From: Isoetes taiwanensis
Taxonomy: Eukaryota; Streptophyta; Lycopodiopsida; Isoetales; Isoetaceae
DNA: 64,000 nt
Direction of reading: 5' to 3'
NCBI GenBank assembly: GCA_021234155.1
Contig: JAJEKV010000003.1
Coordinates: 33,277,166-33,341,165 of the forward strand
Part shown: piece by piece, positions 33,961 through 46,000 of the stretch
Layout: every line of letters begins with the position of its first letter
Numbering within the stretch: the first letter of the stretch is position 1
Position numbers and translations under genes: made by a program
Notes under the pieces: model-generated
Told to the model about the DNA's origin: nothing
Database searches by the model: none
Seen by the model: only the letters and a program-made list of their open reading frames with translations

Positions 33961-36149
33961 TGTCTCAATATGTTAGTTTTGCAACATCAAATAATAGATC
34001 TAAAATAGTGGGAATTTTAGTCCAAAAATAGCTCCAAGAACTCGAATGAACTCGAATGGCGAGAATGACGGAATTTTGGGGGGAACTCGTTTCAAGCACC
34101 CGAGAGCTTAGCCACCGCATCTCCAGAACCAGATGTTCACACACAGACGCCTCCATCAAGAACACGATTTGGGGGCTTGCAATTGTGGCGTCAATAGAAC
34201 AGTTACAACGGGATTTCGAATTTTTCAAGGACGAATTTGCACTACATGTGTTGACAGGGTGACAGGGAAGCTACAAGTTATTGAGTAAGATTGGTTATGC
34301 AACATAGACTATTACAATCTTTTCTTTAGCCTTGGCATTCGATTTGCTTCACCCCTTTATTCTAGCTTTGGTGGAACCTTTTAAATCCACTCTTTGGAGT
34401 CGGATTTGTGAAGACTGAGAGAATTTTTGGTTTCGTGATAAGATAAATTTTAGATATGAGCAAAGAAAAGCCATCTAACTGTGGGCCAAGAATTTCATAT
34501 TGAAACTTTTCAAAGGTTGAGCATACCAAATTTAAGCCTTTGTTTCAATTCCGCATTTAAACATGCAATATGAAAGAAGTGGTCGCCATTTAGAATAAAT
34601 TTGTTTTTTTTACGAAATTTTATTAAAGAAAGCATTCTTGATTACTGACATTATTAAAGTCTCAACGCATGTATATGTAAATGGTCGTGGTGTTTCTTGT
34701 TATTTGCTTTAGCGAGCTTTGCTTTTTATTGAAGCTAACGGTAAGTGCACATTTGCGGGAAAGTTTTGCACATTTGTATGCCTGCAAAGCTTGCATTTGT
34801 ATCATTTTTTGAGCAAATTGTGGCCCTAATATTAGTCAATGACTTGCTACATATCAAAGAAACGGTAATGATGCGACATAAAAGAGTTTAGAACACTCAT
34901 TTTCCCAACTGGACAAAAGAAATTACACAAAGTTTCTGTCATATATTAAGGAAAAACCATCAGGTGGTTGTCTTACAGAAAAAGCAAGCTCGAAATTACA
35001 CAAAGTTTCTGTCATATGTTACATAGAAGGAAAAACCATCAGGTGGATGCTTTACAAAAAAAATCAAGCTCGGAGCTGCCAGATACTTAAGTAAACCAAA
35101 AAGCAAGCTCTAAGCTGCTAGATAAGTAAGTAAAAAGACATTATATTGGCTAGTGATCATGAGGGGGCATCTGCAGCTCCACAAAAAGATAAAGTCCATC
35201 AGCTTGCATGGTCATCTGCAAAAAGGCGCCCTCATGAGGCAAAACATGGTCAATCCACCTTTGGACTCTTTTAGAAACTTTAGCTCCTTGCTCAATGACT
35301 CGATTCACTTCCTTGCATGAAAATTTAGCAACAAAGGTCATTTGCATGCCCGCATTGGGTCCGAAGTGGAGGATTCCGGGAGGATTCTTCCTCGGCCTTC
35401 CCCGCCGTGTTCTTGATCTTGGCCATGTCCCTCCGAAGAAATTGGAGGACCGAGTGATCTCACCGGGAAGAACAAGGAACGGAAGTCTCAAGTGAGTGGA
35501 AGACGAAAAAATGGCACTATATAGAGTTACATCAATCATAAAATAATATGCTTAGCAACTTCACATAGACATCATAGTCACACACAATATAAATCGGACC
35601 CTTCGATCTGTTTGTTTCACTTAAAGCTTCAAGTATAGCAACAGAACTCGCAACACTAACTACATTCCAACCAAAACAAGTTTGAATATTTAATCCTCTT
35701 CGTCGATAGCACATCGTGAGATTGTCTAAAATCTTTTCACCGTCCGGCTTCACAAAGTTTGTAAACAACCTGGTTTCCTTTTCAAATTTCTATGTTTTAC
35801 TTGTGCCATATCAAGTCTTATTATAAACTTGGGTTGTATAAACAATGCCTTTTGGCTCGTTAGAACATAAAGTGTAACTTGTAAGCGATCTTGGGACTTT
35901 TTTGTAGTAAGTTCCCTCTAAAACTTCTTCCCCTTTATAAAACCAATTTCCATAGGCTTTAAAATCTGTCTGAACATATTTTTCTCTTTAAATACTAATA
36001 ATATCCAAAATAAAAGTGTCCTCATCATTGTCCTTTGAGTCTGCGACAAAAGTTATCTCCTTTCCTTACCAAATCACTCAACACAGCTGCATCTCCAAAA
36101 AATAGAGCTCTTTCAGATCTGCGCAACTCGTATTCATCAGCTATAGCCT
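33961..36149. other. Insert within the Helitron; minus-strand ORFs of unknown function
   Basis: This replaces the expected helicase core. On the minus strand are frames at 35768-35532 (78 codons, with GWNVVSVASSVAILEALS) and 35539-35150 (129 codons, with an AT-hook-like RTRRGRPRKNPPG). They are close together and could be exons of one captured gene, but I do not recognise it. A duplicated segment (gaaattacacaaagtttctg, near 34920 and 34992) lies at 34920-35110. The remainder is AT-rich and empty. Confidence 0.4.
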
Positions 36150-36490
36150 TGCTTGGCTCAACAACTACGAGCTCCGCACCCAAGAATTATAGATGCAGAG
36201 ATAATCACAGGCACCTACAAAGGAATAAGAGTCCTTATACCAAGGATAACTCTAGAGTCAACAGACAATGACCTGACTCGCATTCTCGATGACCATAAAC
36301 AAGTCACAAGGCCAGTCCATGACGTTGGCATCTACCTACCAACGCCAGTTTTCGCCCATGGCTAGATCTATGTTGCATTCTCAAGGTGCACCACACAACA
36401 AGGAGTGAAGGCATATATTCAAGACACCTCAAGGCAAAGAGCACTACCCAAAAGCAATGGGAGGTTCACTCCAAATATAGTCTACAAATA
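36150..36490 (+). pseudogene. Helitron helicase, C-terminal portion
   Basis: The frame reads PRIIDAEIITGTYKGIRVLIP and RITLESTDNDL, then HDVGIYLPTPVFAHG, a TAG stop, and IYVAFSRCTTQQGVKAYI. This is the end of Helitron PIF1-like helicases, where the last part is helicase motif VI (usually HGQLYVALSR). A CAG-to-TAG change in that motif explains the stop. The frame ends about 150 bases before the Helitron 3' hairpin, the usual arrangement. Confidence 0.85.
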
Positions 36491-36618
36491 GATCCTACAA
36501 GATGAAATAGCTCCTTATACTGTACTATATCCTAGCCTTGCAATGTGCATTTTTGTAGATATGAATAAAAATACAAACATGGACACTGTCTGGTATCATT
36601 TACAGATCCCCAACTAAT

Positions 36619-36646
36619 GCTCAGCAATGCTGAGCACTGTTACTAG
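36619..36646 (+). mobile_element. Helitron 3' terminus (plus strand)
   Basis: The hairpin gctcagcaatgctgagc (36619-36635) is followed by actgtta and CTAG (36643-36646), then T. It closes the Helitron carrying the two helicase pieces. A (TTA)n microsatellite at about 36651-36674 follows. Confidence 0.85.
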
Positions 36647-36759
36647 TTATTATTGTTATTATTATTATTATTATACATTTGTTCTAGACGAACAAGAAAT
36701 ACATATTAAAAAATAATAAATAAACATGATTCAAGGGGATGTTTGTGCCTTGCCCTTGA

Positions 36760-39558
36760 TCACAATGTATTTGTTCTAGATGACAAAGAAATAAATCTTC
36801 TATACAAAGCATCTTTACACCAAGATAGTAAAATACAACAGCAAAAGCAAATTACATGTATGCATGCGAGGCCAAAGTACCTACATCAGATAACCACAAG
36901 GCAAGATTGTTAAGGTTAAGGTTCAGTTTTACGAACATCAAAAATTAAAAAGACATCTAGATCCATAAACTAATAAAAACATACCACAAGGGAGCCCAAT
37001 GGGTAGATACTTTTAGAAAGGGATATGGCCACCTGCACGTTCCAAGTACGTCAGCTTCTATGTTCTTTGGCGACTTTTATGTTCTTTGGATTATCACAAA
37101 AACACTAGAATTTCAATGCTTGAGGAAAAGTTAAAATTGTTTCAAGTACTCGATAACCTTTGGAGCTGATTCTTAGGAAACAATGGAACAAAATTTGAAT
37201 TGAATTGAATTGAACAGGTGAGGTGTAGTATTGGCAATCAGGTATATGTCAAACATACACGAAACAACGACTAAGAATTTTTTAAATTTATGTAGGAAAT
37301 TGGACGCATCGAGCTATCCAGGATGAGAAGTTTGTTTCAGAATATTAGATAGAACAGTAGCATAACATCTGTAAGTGGCTTTGTATTCTTGTCATCATCC
37401 CATTTGAGAATCAGAGGCCTTACCATTTGATGACACCCATAGCATGCAAGAACCACTGGAAGCAAACATACACAGCACTCCATAACACGAAGTAAGCCCC
37501 ACGAAACCATGGAAAGGGCTACAGTTTAGCAGTGTCAACAACATAAAAGTAAACCATTAGATGATATTGCACTACCTACGAGGCTGGAATTTATGAGGAT
37601 AAGCAAAGAAGTTGGAGAATCTGAACTCACCATGTTGTTCAATGCAAACTCTCCAAGCAAAAATATGGCATTTACAGCATGCATATTCACATCCACCTGT
37701 TACATGGTCGATACAGAAAAGTATGTCATGAAGTGACACTAAGAAAGCTGGAATATGTTAACACTTACAAATGTTGTACGAGATGATCGAGATGGACTAA
37801 TGATAGCCCAGTATACTAAATCTGTAAGTAAAACAGAAGGTGCACAAATCTGCAAGTGGACATTTCATATTCAGATCTGTTAAAAAAATAAAAATGACTA
37901 GACTTATAGACTTGCCAAGATTTTATCACATACCAACTGACTTTTATGATTCTAGCTAACATCCTATCTCAAAAAATATCTTATCAACATCCACTTGTTA
38001 TTTGAACGCCAACCATTGAAGGCCCCCTGCTGTCATCAGGGGTTGCTACTTTGGCAACACCGCCATTTAATTTTCTTGGACAATATTATCTAACTTAGAA
38101 AAGGAAAAATCCAACTTGGAGCGTTACCTCTCAAATTGCAGCATTTGTGTCTCCTAATCTATTTCAAATGAGTTTTAAAATCTTGCCCCCCTGAAGCAAT
38201 TCCTTGAGATGCAGCCCCAGACCTGCATATTGTCCTTATAACTTTCTAAACCTCTGAGACGTGCATATTGTGCCTATAACTTGCTAAAGCTCTCGCACAG
38301 GGCTGTACGTTGTCCCCATTTCATAGCCCATAAAAATACAGTAAAAAGGTAGAAAATCAGCTTATTGTCTTCCTCTATAATGCAATGAATATCACGTAAC
38401 TGGTTCCTTCAGGATATTTTGATAGGTTTATTAACAGTTGCAATGCCACAGGACTAACTATGTCATGATTGACTGACTATACATGAAGGAGTTCGCTAAA
38501 CAACAAAGAGAAATCATTTTCAAACTACGCATACCTGGAAAGCAACTTGCATGCCATATCCCAAGAAACCAGCCATTTCTAGATGCAGACTCTCCATTAG
38601 TAGGGTGCTTAATCTCTACAATAATATCTTCTTCCAAACTTACCTTCCTCTGTAACAAGTGCTTGTGCTTCTGGAATTGCCTGCCTTCTCCTTTTCCATG
38701 TAACACATTCCTTCATGCTATAGCTCATAGCCAACTTTCACAAGTGCCAAAATGTTTGTCAGTATGACTGTCAGCTACAAACACCAAAGTCAGAAAATAA
38801 TACTGAAGATGTTTATAACTATAAATATGCACAGCAATACACACCCCAAAGTATATTATGAGCAGAGTAAAAGCCCACCTGCAAAAATCATTCCCACAAA
38901 AAGAGATCAACAAACTTTCTTTATACTGCTAATATAAGTCTTTAACAACTGTACAACATTTAAAGTAGATTATTGCCTTGCATGTCCTCGATCAGGGATT
39001 GCATTATGTAGGACAAGAATGTAGCATTACAGGATAAAGTTTCAAATAGTGTTCAGCTTTTAAAGCATTCCTATGCTGATATATGGAGTTATTACTTCTA
39101 ATTGCAATGTTTAATGTGAAAGCCATGCAGAATGGCATTGTGTTCGATCTATTTCCCCTCAATTATCTTTGCAAACTAAAAATCGTTCTTCAGAATCAAA
39201 CAAAGGAAGCCTATATTGCTGCATTACATTGAATGAAGGCCAGCAACGCCCAACGAAGCAAAGGACGAACTTACTCTGTGTAAAAGAAGTATACAACTGG
39301 GCCGTTGACAACTGCGCTGTATATCTGAAGTGGTAAAAGGTAGAAAGACGCAATAGCTCTAAATGCAAGGAGCCAAAACGGATGAGCCTTCTCAAAACGG
39401 AGTAACCAAAGATGGCCATGAACAACGTGAGAAATTCTATGGCGATCATTCCGTCTGCAACACCCACAAGATTCATACTTCCCAATTATCCAAATCGAAA
39501 CCATAATAAACATAAGAACTTCCAAAATGCAAACAAGGAAAGGCCATTTGAGCTCCAT
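36760..39558 (-). pseudogene. Duplicate of the membrane-protein gene, frameshifted in exon 3
   Basis: All eight exons of the gene at 25577-28889 are found in the same order and with the same intron phases: 39558-39275, 38878-38785, 38734-38535, 37849-37769, 37696-37631, 37518-37424, 37032-36985, 36880-36760. Family motifs persist (HPFWLLAFR, ICAPSVLLTDLVYW, PFPWFRGAYFVLWS, WPYPFLKVSTHWAPLW). Exon 3 is 200 nt against 213 in the intact copy, a net loss of 13 after EAQALVTEEG, which puts the rest out of frame. A GTAAGT inside exon 3 could act as donor, but the phases would not match exon 4. Exon 6 has one extra Ile codon. Introns are also alignable, so the whole locus was duplicated. A truncated product stopping in exon 3 is possible; a full-length one is not. 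Confidence 0.85.
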
Positions 39559-40087
39559 GGCCCGAATTTGACCGGAGTTCGGGTAAATGTAGAGTTTTCT
39601 GACATTTTTTCAATGCCACAATTAAAGGCCAGCAGGTTACCCACCCTTAGAGGAGTACGCACGCTGCAAGCGTAGCATTTGACACCTAGATGCTCTTGTA
39701 TCTGTAAAGGCTGCTTACGTGTATTTCTGCTCCCATATCGAATAGGGAGCTTACACGTGGCAGTCTTTCTATTAAGTAAAGTTCAGTAAGTTGTTATTGT
39801 TTTCAAGTTTAATTTGAACTATTGCAGAATGTGGGGTAAAATTTCCAGAATGTCTTCTGGAATGTAAGGTAAGAAGATTAGAATGTACAATAAAAATATT
39901 ACAATGTAGAGTAAAAACAATGATCTCATCACAGTAAAAGTAAAACATTGATCTCATCACACTAAAAATGTAAAGTAAAAACAATGCATAGTAAGAGTAA
40001 AACATTGATCTCATTGCAGTAAAAGTTTTTGCATTAGAAATCAAAAAAAGGTTTACAATTCCAAATTCAATTTCCAGTCATTTCCAT

Positions 40088-40879
40088 TCAATTTCCACAG
40101 TCATTTCCACTGATATGTTTCACAATCTCTGCAATGTTCAAGATGCCACCACCAGGAAGGATTATACAGTTGTTGAAAGTGCCACCTGAAATGGTAGTAG
40201 TGCCAATATCAAGGCTCAAATTGAACGCCCTCCTGACACGCGGATTATCACCAGCAATCTCTTCAAGAGACACTGTATCAAAAAAAGGATCATCAAGTTC
40301 GCTAGCAGGTCGAGTAATAATAGGTTGATCCTTTTCTGCAGATGCAGTGTTATTTCCCAACTCCACATTGTTTGGAACTGAGCTAAAACCAGCATCTTTA
40401 CCCACATTCATACCATGATAACCTGACAAACCTCAAGTATTAAATCATGATCTAGGAAGAAACTAGAACTACAAACTACAATACCTGTAATATGACCAAA
40501 AGGAGCTGACTGAGAATCTAACTCGTTCAAATTTCCAGCAATTTGTAAAATATTCAAATTTCCAACATTCTGTCTCGCATCATAGGCGGCCAAATCTTCA
40601 TTGTAAACATTATCAAACATTCTCCGTGGTCCATCTGCGTTGAATGGTTGTCCGATGATTGACATGGCAGCTTTAGACTTTAATTTAGACGTCTTATCAT
40701 GCCTGCAAAACAACTATCCAATTAGAACTACTAACTACTACTAACATCCAATTAAAACTACTAACTATTGCTACTACTAGTACAAACAGAACTAACAACT
40801 AATAGAACTAGAACATACCTTTTATACGACTCAGTATTCCTGTAACCCGTGATGTTCATTCTCAGTTGCACAGCGTTGC
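40088..40879 (-). CDS. Crypton-like (DUF3504) tyrosine recombinase, C-terminal half
   Basis: Three exons with consistent phases and GT-AG introns: 40879-40819, 40702-40485, 40422-40088. The first reads NAVQLRMNITGYRNTESYKR: the TGHR-type motif followed by SYKR matches the end of the DUF3504/Crypton tyrosine-recombinase fold, and Tyr of SYKR is at the catalytic nucleophile position. The tail after HDKTSKLKSKAAMSIIG is variable and ends with ISGGTFNNCIILPGG, like the ISGGTFNNC-type ends I know from animal DUF3504 proteins. The open frames are undamaged. Upstream (41080-40880) only a weak, broken match to the H-x-x-R box is seen, and no N-terminal half follows on this strand. Such recombinases cut and rejoin DNA through the Tyr. 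The fragment may still be expressed, but cannot be a full enzyme. Confidence 0.7.
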
Positions 40880-41658
40880 CTATGTAGTATGCAAGGCAAT
40901 TTCTCTACATAGGATTTAAAGAGTTGCTCCTTGTGCTGCACCAACATGTTTAAACTTTGATGAGCATCTGATATAATTCCACATTCACATATGGGAACAA
41001 TTCAGCCCGCATCCTTCATTTGCATGTTATATCAAGACTTTGACGCTTGCTTCCAATCCAAGAATAATACTACCCCAAAAAGCATGAGACCCGTCCAAAA
41101 ACCAATATAATAGCATCGATATTTGTAGGTATAGATCCGCTATCCTCAATTCTTGATACGTACCTTTTGTAAACTTCTCAGTAAGGGGTCTTCCCATCTA
41201 TAATGTGAAAACTTATGCCATCACGATATATTAATTACTTTATGCAGTTTAGGCATATGATCCATACTAAAATGGAAGAAAACCGTGGAAACGCACAAAT
41301 TTGCTAAGTAATTTTCTTTAAAAAATGTGTGCTCCCTTCTACACATAGAGAGAACACAATTAGTTACCTCGTAACAGATGTTTACAAAAATGTATGCCAT
41401 CTTCTGCATTAGAAGTACAATGGTTCTGGAGGGACACACTCTTGCTTAAATTAAACAAATGTTACCTAACATAATGCGCAACCATTTGCCAAGCCTGATG
41501 TCAGTGGTAGTTTGTTTCTGAATCTAGTTTGTTTCTGAAATCTGCATATATGACCTCATAATTGCAATGACAAATTTACTGATTCTCATAGGGCAATTGA
41601 CAATCTTTTAGTTCAATTGAGAGTTCACACTTCTCGCATCTTACATATACAAGAATGT
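40880..41658. other. Unrecognised stretch inside the inverted repeat
   Basis: Apart from faint remnants of the recombinase upstream of 40880, no gene is seen. AT-rich. Confidence 0.4.
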
Positions 41659-42186
41659 GCATCTAGGTGTCAAATGCTATGCATGCAGCGTGTGTACTCC
41701 TCTAAGGGTGGGTAAACTGCTAGCCTTTAATTGTGGCATTGAAAAAATGTCAAAAAACTCTACATTTACCCAAACTCCGATCACAGGCTTACTTACGTGT
41801 ATTTCTGCCACGTAAGCATCATAACAGACTCACTATTCATTCTTCTTCCTCCTTTTTCCTCTCTGGCCATGGCGATCCGGCGATGGTCGAGTGTCTTGTA
41901 TCTCCTTCATTTTTGTCTAGCCTTATCCCAGACTTTTTCCTAGGTTACTTGGTGAGCCAGCGCCTTGTTTTCTTTGGTAGCGCCTTGTTTTCTTGGTAGC
42001 ATTCTTGGATTTTTTGAAGATCCGGTTCTTTCTTGTCTGTGCATGTCTCAGACATTGTTCTAGTTTGTTTTGTGAGCCAGCGCCTTGATTTCTCGGTAAT
42101 ATTGTTGGAGTTCTTAAAGATCGGCCGGTTTCTGTTTAGAACTGTAGAAGATCGAAGTTTTTGTGGTAGATCTTTGGATTTTAAGG

Positions 42187-43060
42187 TGTTCATAGAGTGG
42201 GCAAGGACTAGATTTGATCACTGGAGAGTGCAAAAAGGTTATGGAGTTGAGAAGAAGATAGAGGAGTTGGATTTACGAGAGTTTGCAAGGATGCTGGAAC
42301 CATTTATGTTGCAGGTCTGCAAGATAAAAGGAGGATTGTATCCAACTGAAACGTAAGTTAATTTATTGTGTTATCATTCTGTTTTTATTGTGTAGAATTA
42401 CCTTAATTCTGTTTTTATTGTGATAGGTTGCAAGATATATTCAGAAAATTCGGGGCTATAATAAGGAGAGCTCAAGAAGTCAGGATTGGGATAACTGGTA
42501 TTGAAGAAGTACCTTTTGATATTAGACACAACTCCATATTCTGTAATGCTAGAAAGGCTTGTATAGCCTCTATGAGAAGGTCTAGGTTGACACCTGGTGT
42601 GTGTGGAAAGAGGAAGTAAGTGGATGAAGTGACCTTTAGTGATGAAGTAGCTCTGCTGTCTGATTCTGAACACTCCATCTTTAGTAATAGAGGGCTTCAA
42701 AGGAGGTTCATGTATTACCGTCTCGCTTTGCAATCAAAGGTAGAGATGAGCTTCATAAGCTTGTGATTGCAGACTTTCAGGTCCTGGTTGTTGATGGCAT
42801 AGAATGTCTTGAATATAGTGAGCGTCTGAGTAAGAACTATGATGTTTCCATGAACAAGTATCAAGAAGAATCTTTTCGATTACCTGTGCGGTGCTTTGAG
42901 GTTGATGTAGTGCTGACTTTTAAATGTCTTGTGAGGCATCTTCCATGTTATCTAGAAGATGAACAGCAGTCTAGATTTGTCTTTATGCAGTGTATCAATT
43001 CTCCTAAAGGCCATGTAAGTTTCTGCATTAGTTTCATATTTGTTTTTGAATTACTTGCAT
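42187..43060 (+). pseudogene. Crypton-like (DUF3504) tyrosine recombinase, N-terminal and core part
   Basis: Exon 1 (about 42187-42352) encodes VFIEWARTRFDHWRVQKGYG and ends GGLYPTET. A 74-nt GT-AG intron (42353-42426) follows, and exon 2 continues LQDIFRKFGAIIRRAQ. The pattern (a W-R helix, L-x-x-F-M-L-x-V, YP-x-TL, then an NSIF..ARKACIASMRR segment) matches the SAM-like N domain of DUF3504 recombinases. Past an in-frame TAA (42617-42619, probably from CAA) it reads VDEVTFSDEVALL. After a frameshift near 42710 come RFAIKGRDELHKLVIADF with the first catalytic Arg (R of KGRDE), then DGIECLEYSERLSKN and VLTFKCLVRHLP. A GTAAGT near 43015 ends the homology. The stop and frameshift make it a pseudogene. 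Confidence 0.75.
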
Positions 43061-46000
43061 GAAATACATGCTAAGCACAATTGGCGTACAAGGAAAAGTT
43101 TCTGGCAAATCTGGCAGGAGTTCAGTTGTTAGTCGTCTTGCACGTGCTTGCTAAGGTAAAATGCAATGTGCAGAATACAAAGCAGCTTTCAAGGCAAATA
43201 CAATATGTAGCAATTCTTGCTCCAAGCAACAACTCAAACTCTCATCCTTAATTGTCTCCAAAAATCTTGAAGTAATAGATTAATACCATAGGAAGGCTTT
43301 CAAGGGCGAAACAATATGTAGAAGTTCTTAGTTAAGAGAGGGGCTTTTGGAGAGTTTCAAATTGCTCTGCTATAGGTATTCTAATTTCCTTGGATTTAGA
43401 AATGAATGCCTAGTGGCCATGGCTAATTAAACTAAAGATTTGTGTTTACGGCCAATCTGGCCGATACCTTCTATTTCTCGCTCTCAGATCGAATTCATCA
43501 AGCTATATCGAGAAATAAATTACCTTTGTTCAGACATCCTATATATACATATTTTGGTTAATATATTGATGTTATATTATCTGAATGCTTAAGTAGGTGT
43601 TGTTTTTGTGTTTCAGGCATATCCCCATATGCATACACTCTGCCAAATTGAAGGCCTGTCGGGTCTTACTGAATGTTAAGAAAGTGAATACTCTCTTGGG
43701 GTGTGGCCTCTCCTCTCTTCTGAGCCTGCAACGCAAGTCCTTGCTCCATTCGACATGAAAAAAAACTGTCACCTCACCTACTCTGCCCATGGTGCCTAGA
43801 GGGGGTAGGTGTCTCCGCACTGCTCTGGCGTCGATTCGGACCAGATTTGGCATCATGTCATCATTTAGGGGAGGGTCTCCATGTCAAAAGATGGATCCTT
43901 AAGAACCCTTCTAAGCATCCTTCTCGCAAAACTCTTCTATAGAAAGCCCTTGGGACAGACGTGTGGGCAACTTCCCAATCTCTAGAATTGCAAGTTGACT
44001 ATGCTAACGAATTGCAAATATCGACATCAAATTCTAGGCTAAGTCTTCGTGTGCAGAAGACCTCACCTTGAAAGAAACACCAAGGAGCTCAAATCCAACA
44101 CACTTCTAGTCAAGTGGTGCTTGCCAAATAGTGCTTGGTGACGCGTCAGTGTACCCTTCTGGTTCTTGCAGAGAAATCATTGTCTCTGCATCAATTTTCT
44201 TTTGTGTTTGTCTGGCACGATATGATTGCTTCAATGTTTTAGTATATCTATTGTTTAAATTTGGTTTTTCCGACACCCCAAAAACTTTTTAGATTTTTCC
44301 CTTAACTTGATTTCCTATGGTTTGGGGTTTTTTTTGTTGCCGGAAGTTTTTCCAGGTGAACCAAAAATGAGATCAAGGAAAAAAAAAGAGACTGAACTAA
44401 AAATTAGGGGTTCATGTGCGAGGAGACGGTTCGATCTCTTTCATGTGTCGGGAGATCGATAGGGATGCTGGCAGGGTGGAGCTACATGCAAATTCGGCAC
44501 ATGCAGATTCTGGAGCTATGAGAAGAACATCTTTGATTATTCCTGGTATAACCTCATCCTTTTTCTGATCGATGGCATGCACCGCAACTCAATAGGTTTT
44601 CGGCGAAATCTAATGTCGGATGTGCCGGGTTGCATCTGAGAGGACGCAGTTGAGAACATGAACAGAGTTGGATAAAAAGATTTATCAGCATATAACGAGC
44701 GCCGGACTCAATGTTGCCTGCAATTTGGACTGCCGCAGGGAGAGCTATGGCAGAGGGGGTGAGCTGACAGCCATCGATTACCTGGGTATTGCCGTAATAA
44801 TCATGCATGTCTATGCTGGGAGCAAACATATCAAGCACATCTGGTATGATTGTTTACACATGCAGATGCAGGATTTAGAGGCATATAGTTGTTAAATGTC
44901 AGAATTTCTAAGTCTGCTATGGCTTGAAATGCTCCAAAACCCTCTTGGTTAATAGATGCAAGTATTCACTAGATGTATCTAGAGGCTGTGCTTAGCAACT
45001 GCAAAGGACTCAAAGGTCTTCTTGCATTCAATCTTGGCATTAATATTTTTTGTAGTGTTCTTGGAAATGAGGCTCCTTCGTTCCTTTGTTTCTCTTTAAT
45101 CACTTTGCCATTTAGATCAGGGTTATACGAAAAATCTACTTTGAAAGAATTTGGCTGCAAGATTCCAATAAAGGATTTGAGAAGAGGTCTATAGCTCATA
45201 ATATATGTGCTTTTCCAGAGTTCAACCATATTTCAAAGCAGGTGGAAAATGCTAATGCTTTTACTTATATCTTTTTTTCTATAACTCCGATGTTTTGAAA
45301 TTTTGTATTCCAATGGATTGATGTAGCAGGAAAATTCATGTCCTTGGCAGCTCCAAAGCCCCCTATCGATATTTTTGAGAAGAAAACATAGATCCAAATG
45401 TGGCCAAATCTTCGAAGTTTTGCGGGGGATTGTGTATTCTTTCTCGTGTATTTTTTGAGAAGAAAACATATGGCCGGACTTTCGCTTTCCCATCTTTGTT
45501 ATTCTCATTAAGAACTTTATTTTTTTCAGGCTATGGTTGTTATGGGATCATTGTTGTGGGGTTCTAAGCTTTGGTGTATTCAGACAAAAGAAGCAAAACA
45601 TATTTATTTGCCCCCAATGAAGTTTCATTTCAGGCCTATTCTTTTCTTGCTTCTTAAGTTGCAGAGTTGCCAAGGTCGTTTGTGCATTATCTACATATTT
45701 AGATTCGGAATTCAGGTTGGGGTTACGTTTTCTTCTTAGAAGTTTGAAGCTCATGTGGTTTGCCTTTTCTAGCAGCTAATACAGGCCCACCCATATATTT
45801 CATATTTGTTTTTGTATAAATGTGACGTCTCTTTCAAAATTCTAAATTTTGTTATTTTTGATCTACCAGGGTCTCCATCTACTCAGCCATGGCTGTTTTA
45901 GAAGATAGGTCTGGCCCGATAGTTTAAAACGAGCTATGTGGCCATACTCATCTTCTAAAACAGTCATGACTACACCTGCTCGATTATGCTTAGCAACTCC

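Larger units (their letters stand above)
39573..41778. repeat. Pair of ~120-bp inverted repeats 2 kb apart
   Basis: Arm 39573-39693 (cggagttcgggtaaatgtag...gacacctagatgc) and arm 41659-41778 are reverse complements with roughly 90% identity by eye. The left arm begins 15 bases upstream of the start codon of the duplicated membrane-protein gene. The arms enclose the C-terminal half of the Crypton-like recombinase. Whether they are the ends of a mobile element or the mark of an inverted duplication is not settled. No clear target-site duplication was found. Confidence 0.75.
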
